Source: Thermohalobaculum xanthum
GTDB lineage: Bacteria > Pseudomonadota > Alphaproteobacteria > Rhodobacterales > Rhodobacteraceae
Direction: 5' to 3'
Length of the DNA: 62,345 bases
Assembly: GCF_016623495.1 (NCBI RefSeq)
Contig: NZ_JAEHHL010000013.1
Coordinates: 1-62,345, forward strand
Every line of letters starts with the position of its first letter. Within the stretch, counting starts at the first letter, position 1. A program made the translations under genes and the position numbers. The notes beneath the pieces were generated by a model. That model had not been told where the DNA came from and ran no database searches. It worked only from the letters and a program-made list of their open reading frames with translations. Positions 27,874 through 35,693 of the stretch are shown here, piece after piece.

Positions 27874-28854
27874 TCAGAGGCGCACCACCTGCGCCCGGCC
27901 GCCCGCCTTCGCCAGGTCCGCGGCGACCGAGGCGACCGCGAGGTCCTGCAGACCCACCCCGGTTCCGTCGAACAGCGTGATCTCGGCCTCCGAGTTTCGC
28001 CCCGGATGCGCGCCGTTGATCACCGCGCCGATGGGCGTGATGTCGGCTTCGGCCTTCAGCCCCTGCGCGACCGCATGCTGAGCCTCGCCGATGCTGATCG
28101 ACTGCGCGACCTCGTCGGTGAAGACCGTGGCGGCGGCGACCAGCGCGGCGTCGACCTCCTGCTTGCCCTTGGTGTCGGTGCCCATGCAGGCGATATGCGT
28201 GCCGGGCTTGATCCAGTCCCTCATCATCAGCGGCTCGAAGGCCGAGGTGATGGTGATGATCACGTCCGCCTCGGCGCCCAGCCGCTCGCGCTCGACGGCC
28301 TCGAAGGGCAGGCCGATCTCGGCCGCGACCTTGCCCAGCGCCGGCAGCATCTCGGGATGGAAGTTCCAGGCGACGACCTTCTCGAAGCTCCGCTGCTCGG
28401 CCGCCGCGCGCAGCTGGAAGGCCGACTGGTGGCCGGCGCCGACCATGCCCAGGACCCGGGCGTCGGGCCGGGCGAGATGCGCGATCGAGACCGAGCTTGC
28501 CGCAGCCGTCCGCACCGCCGTGAGATAGTTGCCGCCGACCAGCGCCTTGAGCCGCCCGGTGTCGGGGTCGAACAGGAACACCGTGGACTGGTGGTTGGTG
28601 AGCCCCTTCGCGGCGTTGCCCGGCCAGTAGCCGCCCGATTTCAGTCCCAGCGCCAGCCCCGCCCGGTCGAAGCCGGACTTGAAGCCGTAAAGCGCGTCGG
28701 CATAGCCGATCGCCTCGCGGATGACGGGGAAGTTGTAGGCATCGCCCCGGGCCATTGCAGCGAAGACGGCCTCGACCGCGTCGAAGGCGTCCTTGCGGCC
28801 GACGAGCTCGCGGCAGGCATCTTCCGAGACCACGAGAATTCCGTCATCGGTCAT
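27874..28854 (-). CDS. bhcD: iminosuccinate reductase (beta-hydroxyaspartate cycle)
   Basis: 326 residues of the ornithine cyclodeaminase/mu-crystallin fold. In the beta-hydroxyaspartate cycle BhcD reduces iminosuccinate to L-aspartate with NADH, regenerating the amino donor. Visible: LYGFKSGFDRAGLALGLKSG, the substrate loop GNYLTAVRTAAASSV, the Rossmann loop LGMVGAGHQSAFQLRAA, and ITSAFEPLMMRDWI. The start at 28854 (MTDDGILVV) follows a ggac-rich stretch; a further 56 open codons upstream cross the intergenic hairpins. The exact assignment (rather than a generic cyclodeaminase) rests on the bhcABC neighbours. Confidence 0.92.
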   Translation of the reverse strand: MTDDGILVVSEDACRELVGRKDAFDAVEAVFAAMARGDAYNFPVIREAIGYADALYGFKSGFDRAGLALGLKSGGYWPGNAAKGLTNHQSTVFLFDPDTGRLKALVGGNYLTAVRTAAASSVSIAHLARPDARVLGMVGAGHQSAFQLRAAAEQRSFEKVVAWNFHPEMLPALGKVAAEIGLPFEAVERERLGAEADVIITITSAFEPLMMRDWIKPGTHIACMGTDTKGKQEVDAALVAAATVFTDEVAQSISIGEAQHAVAQGLKAEADITPIGAVINGAHPGRNSEAEITLFDGTGVGLQDLAVASVAADLAKAGGRAQVVRL

Positions 28855-28885
28855 GGCGTGTCCTTCATCTTGTCGGGGGCAAAAG

Positions 28886-28932
28886 GGCGGGAGCGCGACG
28901 CCCTCCCGCCTTCCCCTCCCCGCGCGGGGAAG
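28886..28932 (-). terminator. tandem hairpins in the bhcC-bhcD gap
   Basis: The 100-base gap between bhcC and bhcD holds two stems: CCTTCCCC (28909-28916) with GGGGAAGG (28926-28933), and GGCGGGAG (28886-28893) with CTCCCGCC (28903-28910). They share two bases, so they are partly exclusive. On the minus strand the second is followed by CTTTT, which is terminator-like. The other bhc gaps are only 10 bases. It could damp bhcD expression or stabilise the upstream mRNA. Confidence 0.5.
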
Positions 28933-28954
28933 GGCGATGTCGTTCCGGCTGGCC

Positions 28955-30118
28955 TCAGTAGGCCTTTCCGCGCGCGCTGACCGGCCAGACGGTCTCGACC
29001 TTGCCGTTGCGAACGCCGACATACCAGTCGTGCACGTTGCAGGTCGGGTCGCAGTGGCCGGGAACGAGGCGAAGCTTCTCGTTGACCTCGAGCACGCCCT
29101 TGGGGTCCTCGATCACGCCGTGCTCGTCCGAGCACTTGATGTATTTCACGTCGTCGCGGCCATAGACGAAGGGCAGGCCGGAATCGACCGACTGCGCCTT
29201 CAGCCCGGCATCGCAGATCGCCTTGTCGGCCTTGGCGTGGCTCATCACGCTGGTCAGGATGAACAGCGCGTTCTCCCACTCGCCCTGGTCGATGCGGCGG
29301 CCGTCCTTGTCGTGGATGCGGCCGTAATCGGCGTCCATGAAGGCGTAGGAGCCGCACTGGAGCTCGTTGTAGACGCCCGACTCGCTCTCGAAATAATAGC
29401 TGCCGGTGCCCCCGCCCGAGACCAGTTCGGGCTTGAGCCCTGCCGTCTCGAGCGCTGCGACCGCGTCCTTCACCATGGCAATGGCGGCGTCGAGCTTGGC
29501 CTTGCGCTCCTCGTAGGAGTCGATGTGCTGCATCGCGCCCTGGTAGGCCTGGATGCCGGCGAATTTCAGCCCCGGGGCCGCGTCGATCGCCTTGGCGATC
29601 TTGACCACGTCAGCGCTGGTGGTCACGCCGCAGCGCCCGGCGCCGCAGTCGATCTCGACGAAGCACTCGATGGTCGTGCCATGCTTTTCGGCGGCTTTGC
29701 TCAGTTCGGCCACGTTGTCGGCGTCGTCGACGCAGACGATGATGCGGCTGCCCAGCTTGGGCAGGCGGGCCAGCCGGTCGATCTTGGCCGGGTCGCGCAC
29801 CTGGTTCGACACCAGCACGTCCTTGATGCCGCCGCGCACGAAGACCTCGGCCTCGGACACCTTCTGGCAGCACACGCCGATGGCGCCGCCGAGCCGCTCC
29901 TGCAGCTTCAGCACGTCGACCGACTTGTGCATCTTGCCATGCGCCCGGTGGCGCATGCCGTGCGCCCTGGCATATTCACCCATCTTCACGATGTTGCGCT
30001 CGAGCGCGTCGAGATCGAGGATCAGGCAGGGCGTCTGGATGTCGGCCTCGTCCATGCCGGGCAGGGCGGGGATGTCGTAGCCGACCTCGAGCCCCTCGAG
30101 TTTCGCGGGTGCGTTCAT
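28955..30118 (-). CDS. bhcC: beta-hydroxyaspartate aldolase
   Basis: 387 residues, the length of characterised BhcC. It belongs to the fold-type III PLP D-threonine/D-3-hydroxyaspartate aldolase family and joins glyoxylate and glycine into (2R,3S)-beta-hydroxyaspartate. Landmarks are DIQTPCLILDLDALERNI, the PLP-Lys region HRAHGKMHKS, EIDCGAGRCGV, the YQGAMQHI segment, SGGGTGSYYFE, and the C-terminal metal site with RLVPGHCDPTCNVHDW (His/Cys). The ATG is ten bases after the bhcB stop with gaggac upstream. Central enzyme of glyoxylate assimilation by this cycle. Confidence 0.95.
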   Translation of the reverse strand: MNAPAKLEGLEVGYDIPALPGMDEADIQTPCLILDLDALERNIVKMGEYARAHGMRHRAHGKMHKSVDVLKLQERLGGAIGVCCQKVSEAEVFVRGGIKDVLVSNQVRDPAKIDRLARLPKLGSRIIVCVDDADNVAELSKAAEKHGTTIECFVEIDCGAGRCGVTTSADVVKIAKAIDAAPGLKFAGIQAYQGAMQHIDSYEERKAKLDAAIAMVKDAVAALETAGLKPELVSGGGTGSYYFESESGVYNELQCGSYAFMDADYGRIHDKDGRRIDQGEWENALFILTSVMSHAKADKAICDAGLKAQSVDSGLPFVYGRDDVKYIKCSDEHGVIEDPKGVLEVNEKLRLVPGHCDPTCNVHDWYVGVRNGKVETVWPVSARGKAY

Positions 30119-30128
30119 GGCGTCCTCC

Positions 30129-31082
30129 TCAGCCCTCGATCCAGGGCAGCTTGTCCAGGTCTACGTTTCCGCCGGTGATGATGACGCCGACGCGCTTGCC
30201 CGCGAACACCTCCCGGTTCTTGAGAATGGTGGCGAGCGGCACGGCGCTCGACGCCTCCATCACGATCTTCATGCGCGCCCAGGTCAGCTTCGTCGCGTCG
30301 ACGATCTCCTGCTCGCTGGCGGTCAGGATGTCGGTGACATGGTTCGACACGAAATGCCAGGTCAACTCCTTCAGCGGCACCTTGAGCCCGTCGGCCACCG
30401 TGACCGGCGCGTCGTCGGCGATGATTTGGCCCGCCTTGAAGCTTCGGAAGGCGTCGTCGGCCTGCTCGGGCTCGGCGGCGTAGATCTTCACCTGCGGCGC
30501 GATCGTCGACAGCGTCAGGCAGGTGCCCGACACCATCCCCCCGCCGCCGATGGGCGCGATCACCGCGTCGAGCCCCGGCACCTGCTCGTTCAGTTCCAGC
30601 GAGCAAGTCCCCTGGCCCGCGATCACGCGCGGGTCGTTGTAGGGATGCACGAACTCGGCCCCGGTGCGGGCCTCCACCTCGGCAAAGACCGCCTCGCGCG
30701 ACGAGGTCGAGGGCTCGCATTCGGTGATCTGGCCGCCATAGCCGCGCACCGCGTCCTTCTTGGCCTGCGGCGCGGTGCGCGGCATCACCACGTGGCAGGG
30801 AATGCCCCGCCGCCCCGCCGCATAGCTCAGCGACAGCGCATGGTTGCCCGAGGAATGGGTCGCGACGCCCTTCGCGGCATTCTCGTCCGAGAGGCCGAAG
30901 ACCGCGTTGCATGCTCCGCGCACCTTGAAGGCGCCGGCCTTCTGGAAGTTCTCGCACTTGAAGAACAGCTCGGCCCCCGTGAGCGCGTTGAGAAAGCTCG
31001 AGGTCAGCACCGGCGTGCGGTGGATGTAGGGGGCCGCGCGTCGTGCGGCCGCCTCGACGTCGGCGAAGGTCGGGATCTGCAT
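30129..31082 (-). CDS. bhcB: beta-hydroxyaspartate dehydratase
   Basis: 317 residues of the serine racemase/threo-3-hydroxyaspartate dehydratase type (PLP fold type II). It removes water from beta-hydroxyaspartate to give iminosuccinate, the BhcD substrate. The Schiff-base Lys 53 is in GAFKVRGACNA, the substrate loop is THSSGNHALSL, and the glycine loop is APIGGGGMVSG. The start has gaggagg upstream and lies ten bases after the bhcA stop. Similar in fold to the dehydratase at 10651-11634, but the operon fixes its role. Confidence 0.94.
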   Translation of the reverse strand: MQIPTFADVEAAARRAAPYIHRTPVLTSSFLNALTGAELFFKCENFQKAGAFKVRGACNAVFGLSDENAAKGVATHSSGNHALSLSYAAGRRGIPCHVVMPRTAPQAKKDAVRGYGGQITECEPSTSSREAVFAEVEARTGAEFVHPYNDPRVIAGQGTCSLELNEQVPGLDAVIAPIGGGGMVSGTCLTLSTIAPQVKIYAAEPEQADDAFRSFKAGQIIADDAPVTVADGLKVPLKELTWHFVSNHVTDILTASEQEIVDATKLTWARMKIVMEASSAVPLATILKNREVFAGKRVGVIITGGNVDLDKLPWIEG

Positions 31083-31092
31083 GCTCGCCTCC

Positions 31093-32304
31093 TCAGGCCG
31101 CGGCCTTGCGCGTGGCGCCGGCGGTCGCGCGATAGTATTCCTGCGCGGCCGCGACGCCCGATCCCAGCCGGATCGGGTAACCCAGATCCTTCATCGCCAT
31201 CTCGATCGTGGCAATGCCTGAAAGCGCCATCACGTCCGTGAGCGAGCCCAGATGCCCGATCCGGAAGGCCTTGCCCGACATCGGGCCCAGCCCCACCCCG
31301 AACGAGACGCCATAGGTGTCGAAGGCGTGGTTGGTCAGGAGATTGCTGTCGAAGCCCTCGGGCACGTAGACGCAGCTGACCGTGTCGGAGTAGAGGTCCG
31401 GGCTCTTGGCGCAGAGCGAGAGGCCCCACGCCCGGATCGCCTCGCGCACGCCCTCGGCGATGCGGTGGTGGCGGGCGAAGACCTCGTCGAGCCCCTCGTC
31501 CAGCAGCATCTTCAGGCTCTCGCGCAGGCCGTACATGATCTGCAGGGGCGGCGTGTAGGGAAAGCCGCCTTTGGCGTTCGCGCCCCCCATGTCACGGAAA
31601 TCGAAGAAGCAGCGCGGGCAGGTCGCGGTCCTGGTCGCCTCCATCGCGCGGCGCGAGACGCCGACGATGGCCATGCCGGTGGCCAGCATGAAGCCCTTCT
31701 GGCTGCCGGTGACGGCGAGGTCGACGCCCCATTCGTCCATCCGGAAATCCATCGAGGCCAGCGACGAGACGCAGTCGACATAGAGCATCGCCGGATGACC
31801 GGCCGCGTCCATCGCCCGGCGCACCGCGCCGACATCCGAGACGACGCCCGTCGCGGTCTCGTTATGCGTGACGAGGACGGCCTTGATCGCGTGGTCCGTG
31901 TCGGCGGCCAGCCGTTCGCCGAACCGATCGGCCGGCGCGCCACAGCCCCATTCGCACTCGATCACCTCGACATCGAGGTTGTGGCGCTGGCACATGTCGA
32001 TCCAGCGGTGCGAGAACATGCCGTAGCGCGCGACCAGCACCTTGTCGCCGGGCGAGAGCGTGTTGGTGATCGCCGCCTCCCAGCCGCCGGTGCCGCTGGC
32101 GGGAAAGGTGATGACCTCGCCAGTCGCAGTCTTGAACACCTTCCTGAGATCGCCCAGCAGCGGGCCCAGAAGCTCGACGAAATCGGGCGCGCGGTGGTCG
32201 GTGGTCTGGATGCTCATGGCATAGCGCAGGCGGTCCGGGATGTTCGTGGGCCCCGGGATGAAGACCGGGTTCTGGCCGCTGAAGACAGGCAGGTTGGCAG
32301 TCAT
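31093..32304 (-). CDS. bhcA: L-aspartate-glyoxylate aminotransferase
   Basis: 403 residues of class V aminotransferase fold. BhcA moves the amino group of aspartate to glyoxylate, giving oxaloacetate (the cycle product) and glycine (BhcC substrate). Visible: FIPGPTNIPDRLRYAM, the PLP-ring stacking region SGTGGWEAAITNTL, THNETATGVVSDV, the Asp of MLYVDCVSSL, and the Schiff-base Lys 203 in VTGSQKGFML. The start at 32304 (MTANLPVFSG) has gaggagg at suitable distance upstream; an ATG 19 codons earlier is less likely. First gene of the minus-strand bhcABCD operon. Confidence 0.95.
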   Translation of the reverse strand: MTANLPVFSGQNPVFIPGPTNIPDRLRYAMSIQTTDHRAPDFVELLGPLLGDLRKVFKTATGEVITFPASGTGGWEAAITNTLSPGDKVLVARYGMFSHRWIDMCQRHNLDVEVIECEWGCGAPADRFGERLAADTDHAIKAVLVTHNETATGVVSDVGAVRRAMDAAGHPAMLYVDCVSSLASMDFRMDEWGVDLAVTGSQKGFMLATGMAIVGVSRRAMEATRTATCPRCFFDFRDMGGANAKGGFPYTPPLQIMYGLRESLKMLLDEGLDEVFARHHRIAEGVREAIRAWGLSLCAKSPDLYSDTVSCVYVPEGFDSNLLTNHAFDTYGVSFGVGLGPMSGKAFRIGHLGSLTDVMALSGIATIEMAMKDLGYPIRLGSGVAAAQEYYRATAGATRKAAA

Positions 32305-32506
32305 GGCGTATCCTCCTCGCCGGGTTGCAGGGACCATGCGCGCCATCGATCCGGTTTGCAATTTTTCTGAAAAAGTTTTCCAAAATGCCGGTGAAAAATG
32401 CCAAATACATTGTATGATAACGGAAATTCATTTTTCCATTCCCGTGTCGCGGGGCCGGGCTGGAAAATGAATCTCGTCCGGCAGGGCGGAAACGAAGGGG
32501 ATTGGC
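32305..32506. promoter_or_regulatory. divergent bhcA/bhcR control region with IclR-type palindromes
   Basis: A markedly AT-rich 202-base region. Palindromes: TTTTTC/GAAAAA around 32368; ATACA/TGTAT (32405-32415), which on the minus strand also contains a TACAAT -10-like hexamer; and an IclR-like GGAAA...TTTCC at 32422-32437. TTCATTTTTCCA (32427-32438) is mirrored, with one base difference, by TGGAAAATGAA (32461-32471). AAAATGCC is repeated directly at 32382 and 32395. E. coli IclR binds a TGGAAAT/ATTTCCA-type site, so these are plausible BhcR operators serving both directions. Confidence 0.65.
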
Positions 32507-33343
32507 ATGGCGGAACGACAGGTGCGGCGGCGGGCGCGCGGGCGGCCGCGGACGGTCGAGCCCGAGGCGCAGGGCGCCACCGTCAAGGCGCTCGACCGCG
32601 CGGTTGTGCTGCTGCGCGCCCTGGCGCGCGGGGGCAAGGCCACGCTCTCGGACCTGGCCGCGCAGACCGAGATGCCGCCCTCCTCGGCCCACCGGCTCCT
32701 TGCCACGCTCGCCGCGCATGGGCTCGTCGAGTTCGCCGACGCCACCCAGGAATGGATGATCGGGGTCGAGGCGTTCCGCATCGGCTCGGCCTTCGTGCAG
32801 CGCTCGAACCTGGTCGATGTCAGCCGCGAGGTGATGCGCCGGCTGGTCGACGAGACGGGCGAGACCGCGAACCTCGCCATCGCCGATGACGGCGAGGTGG
32901 TGTTTCTCAGCCAGGTCGACACGCAGAACCCGATCCGCGCCTTCTTCCGCGCGGGCACGCGGGTGCACATGCATTCCTCGGGCATCGGCAAGGCGCTGCT
33001 CTCCGAGTTCGCCCCGCGCCGGGTCGAGCAGATCGTGGCGCAGCGCGGCCTGCCGGCCTTCACCGCCAAGACGCTGTCGACCCCCGACGCGCTGCGCGCC
33101 GATCTCGAGGAGACGCGGCGCCGCGGCTGGTCGCTCGACGACGAGGAACGCTTCGACGGCATGCGCTGCATCGCCGCGCCGATCTTCAACGCCTATGGCG
33201 AGCCGGTGGCCGGGGTCTCGATCTCGGGCCCCGCGGTGCGCTTCGGCGACCGCGCGCTGGCAGGCCTCGGCGCCCGGGTGCGCCGCGCGGCCGACGATAT
33301 CACCCGGCTGACCGGCGGCGCGCCGCCCCCCGGCCACGGCTGA
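32507..33343 (+). CDS. bhcR: IclR-family regulator of the beta-hydroxyaspartate cycle
   Basis: 278 residues. A basic N-terminus (RRRARGRPR) precedes the winged helix (LARGGKATLSDLAAQTEMPP, then SSAHRLLATLAAHGLVEF). The IclR effector domain follows (TGETANLAIADDGEVVFLSQ, AFFRAGTRVHMHSSGIGKAL, GMRCIAAPIFNAYGEPVAGV). The divergent position relative to bhcA matches the known arrangement in Paracoccus denitrificans, where BhcR responds to glyoxylate. The ATG has gaagggg upstream. Convergent with the ureide genes, 15 bases apart. Confidence 0.93.
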   Translation: MAERQVRRRARGRPRTVEPEAQGATVKALDRAVVLLRALARGGKATLSDLAAQTEMPPSSAHRLLATLAAHGLVEFADATQEWMIGVEAFRIGSAFVQRSNLVDVSREVMRRLVDETGETANLAIADDGEVVFLSQVDTQNPIRAFFRAGTRVHMHSSGIGKALLSEFAPRRVEQIVAQRGLPAFTAKTLSTPDALRADLEETRRRGWSLDDEERFDGMRCIAAPIFNAYGEPVAGVSISGPAVRFGDRALAGLGARVRRAADDITRLTGGAPPPGHG

Positions 33344-33358
33344 TCCGCGGGCTGCGGC

Positions 33359-33871
33359 TCAGGCGTCGTCGGTGCAGATCAGCCAGGGGCGGGCGAAGTG
33401 GTGCTCCTGAAGGTTGTCGCCGGGGCCGGTCCGGTCGACGATCAGGAAGTCCTGCGGCCGGTCCAGCGGCGTCAGCACGCCATGCCAGACGTTGCGGCGA
33501 TAGTTCACGCCCTGCGCGCCGTTGGTCAGGAAGGCGCGCGGCCGCCCGGGCCGTCCGCCCTCGTCGGCCGCGACCACGACAAGGAAGGGCTCGGCCGACA
33601 GCGGCATGAAGGCCTGGCTTCCCAGCGGGTGGCGCTCGACGAGGTCCAGCTGCAACGGCAGCCGGTAGGGCTCGGCCCGGGCCAGGCTGATGGCGACGCG
33701 CCCGCCCTCGCCCGTCACCTCGGGCAGGGCGCGCGCCGCCCAGCGCTGCGCCATCCCGGCGTTGAACGCGAAATCGGGCGGGCCCGCGATCTCCAGCACC
33801 TCGCCGAAGGGCGCGAAGGCGTCCGCCGTCAGGGGCAGGATCGCGATCCGCTCGTCGACCCGCGCGCTCAT
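33359..33871 (-). CDS. allA: ureidoglycolate lyase
   Basis: 170 residues, family length. It splits (S)-ureidoglycolate into glyoxylate and urea, the last step of allantoin breakdown. Visible: LTADAFAPFGEVLEI, LVERHPLGSQAFMPL, FLVVVA, NYRRNVWHGVLTPL and the C-terminal FARPWL, with His residues of the metal/active site in ERHPLGS and VWHGVL. The start at 33871 overlaps the allE stop (ATGA), and the longer opening upstream lies inside allE. Its product glyoxylate is the substrate of the adjacent bhc cluster. Confidence 0.93.
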   Translation of the reverse strand: MSARVDERIAILPLTADAFAPFGEVLEIAGPPDFAFNAGMAQRWAARALPEVTGEGGRVAISLARAEPYRLPLQLDLVERHPLGSQAFMPLSAEPFLVVVAADEGGRPGRPRAFLTNGAQGVNYRRNVWHGVLTPLDRPQDFLIVDRTGPGDNLQEHHFARPWLICTDDA

Positions 33872-34698
33872 GCCCCCGGCCTCAGCTTGGGGTGGCGGTT
33901 CACGTCCTTGTAGAGGAGGTAGCGAAACCTGCCGGGCCCTCCGGCATAGCAGGCCTGCGGGCAGAAGGCGCGCAGCCACATGAAATCGCCGGCCTCGACC
34001 TCGACCCAGTCGCGGTTGAGCCGGTAGGCGCCCTTGCCCTCGAGCACATAGAGCCCGTGCTCCATCACATGCGTCTCGAGGAAGGGAATGCAGGCGCCGG
34101 GCTCCAGCGTGACGATGGTGACATGCATGTCGTGGCTAAGATCGTCGGGGTCGACGAAGCGGGTCGTGGCCCAGGCGCCGTTCGTGCCCGGCATCGGTGA
34201 GGGCGCGACCGCGGCGTCGCTGGTGACCAGCGGCTTCGGCACGGGCAGGCCCTCGACCGGCTCGTAGGCCTTGCGGATCCAGTGGAACCGCGCCGGCGCC
34301 GCGCCGTCGTTTCTCAGCCGCCACTCGGCGCCCGGGGGGATATAGGCGAAACCACCCGGCTCGAGCCGGTGCTGCGTGCCGTCGAGGCTGAGGCTGACCG
34401 TGCCGTCCACGACGAACAGCGCGCCCTCGGCGCCCGGATCGGGCTCGGGCCGGTCGCTGCCGCCGCCGGGCAGCACCTCGAGGATGTATTGCGAGAAGGT
34501 CTCGGCAAACCCCGTCATCGGCCGGGCGATGATCCAGGCGCGGGTTCCGTCCCAGTGCGGCAGGCGACTGGTGACGATGTCGCGCATCACGCCCTTGGGC
34601 AGGACGGCATAGCTCTCGGTGAACACCGCCCGGCCGGTCAGCAGCTCGGCCTGGCCGGGATGGCCGCCGCTCGGGGCGTAGTAGGTCCTGTCGCTCAT
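33868..34698 (-). CDS. allE: (S)-ureidoglycine aminohydrolase
   Basis: 276 residues, a two-cupin protein. It hydrolyses ureidoglycine to ureidoglycolate and ammonia. The first cupin shows QYILEVLPGGGSDRPEP and GTVSLSLDGTQHRL; the second has the Mn-binding pattern in PFLETHVMEHGLYVLEGKG and WLRAFCPQACYAGG. The opening YYAPSGGHPGQAELLTGRAV and PHWDGTRAWIIARPMTGF are characteristic of the family. The start at 34698 (MSDRTYY) is the family N-terminus. Translationally coupled to allA. Confidence 0.93.
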   Translation of the reverse strand: MSDRTYYAPSGGHPGQAELLTGRAVFTESYAVLPKGVMRDIVTSRLPHWDGTRAWIIARPMTGFAETFSQYILEVLPGGGSDRPEPDPGAEGALFVVDGTVSLSLDGTQHRLEPGGFAYIPPGAEWRLRNDGAAPARFHWIRKAYEPVEGLPVPKPLVTSDAAVAPSPMPGTNGAWATTRFVDPDDLSHDMHVTIVTLEPGACIPFLETHVMEHGLYVLEGKGAYRLNRDWVEVEAGDFMWLRAFCPQACYAGGPGRFRYLLYKDVNRHPKLRPGA

Positions 34699-34741
34699 GC
34701 TCGCTCCGTGTTGCTGGCTCGCGTCGGTGGGGGTGTGGTCC

Positions 34742-35662
34742 TCAGGCATCGAGGTTCTCCGCTGGGTGCTCGCGGTGCCAGTGCTCCGCAATGTCGATGC
34801 GCCGGGCGAACCAGACGCCCTCGTGCCCGGCGGCGTAGTCGAGGAACCGCGCCAGCGCGGCCGCCCGGCCCGGCCGCCCGGCAAGGCGGCAGTGCAGCCC
34901 GACCGACAGCATCTTGGGCGCGCCCGCCTCGCCCTCGGCGTAGAGCACGTCGAAGCTGTCCCTGAGATAGCTGAAGAACTGGTCGCCCGAGTTGAAGCCC
35001 TGCGGCGTGGCAAAGCGCATGTCGTTGGTGTCGAGCGTGTAGGGCACGATCAGGAACGGCCCCTTGGGCCCCCGCACCCAGTAGGGCAGGTCGTCGGCGT
35101 AGTTGTCCGCGCAATAGGCGAAGCCGCCCTCCTCCATCACCAGATCGAGCGTGTTCTCCGAGCAGCGCCCGGTATACCAGCCCCGTGGCCGGGCGCCGGT
35201 GACCTCGGTGTGGATGCGGATCGCCTCGTCCATGTGCGCCTTTTCCTCGGCGCGGCTGAAGTCGCGGTACTCGATCCATTTCAGCCCGTGGCTCGCGATC
35301 TCCCAGTCTGCCTCGCGCATCGCGGCCACCTGCTCGGGGCTGCGCGCCAGCGCCGTGGCGACGCCGTAGACCGTGACCGGGACGCGGCGCGCCGTCAGCG
35401 TCCGCCACAGCCGCCAGAACCCGGCGCGGGCGCCGTACTCGTAGATCGATTCCATGTTCATGTGGCGCATGCCCGGCCAGGCCTGCGCCCCCACGATCTC
35501 GGACAGGAACGCCTCCGAGGCTGGGTCGCCATGCAGGATGCAGTTCTCGCCGCCCTCCTCGTAGTTGACGACCACCTGCAGCGCGATGCGCGCGCCCCCG
35601 GGCCAGCGCGGGTCGGGCGGCGTCCGGCCGTAACCTCTCAGGTCGCGGGGGTAGCGTGTCAT
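34742..35662 (-). CDS. puuE: PuuE-type allantoinase (polysaccharide deacetylase fold)
   Basis: 306 residues. PuuE allantoinases open the hydantoin ring of allantoin to allantoate without being related to the amidohydrolase-type AllB. Signatures: RDLRGYGRTPPDPRWPGGAR, VNYEEGGENCILHGD, EASHGLKWIEYRDFSRAEEK-type segment (here beginning IASHGLKWIEY), GWYTGRCSENTLDLV and PYTLDTNDMRFATPQGFN. The start at 35662 has aaggaga upstream (reading the minus strand). The gene lies 43 bases upstream of the allE start and probably shares its transcript. Confidence 0.93.
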   Translation of the reverse strand: MTRYPRDLRGYGRTPPDPRWPGGARIALQVVVNYEEGGENCILHGDPASEAFLSEIVGAQAWPGMRHMNMESIYEYGARAGFWRLWRTLTARRVPVTVYGVATALARSPEQVAAMREADWEIASHGLKWIEYRDFSRAEEKAHMDEAIRIHTEVTGARPRGWYTGRCSENTLDLVMEEGGFAYCADNYADDLPYWVRGPKGPFLIVPYTLDTNDMRFATPQGFNSGDQFFSYLRDSFDVLYAEGEAGAPKMLSVGLHCRLAGRPGRAAALARFLDYAAGHEGVWFARRIDIAEHWHREHPAENLDA

Positions 35663-35693
35663 GGCGGTCTCCTTCTGCGTTCGGGCGCGGGGC

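Noticed and set aside
33340-33380. A second TGATCC that might be an RpoE-type promoter
   Set aside because: TGATCC at the end of bhcR is followed 16 bases later by GCGT, not CGTA, and points into the convergent end of allA with no gene to drive.
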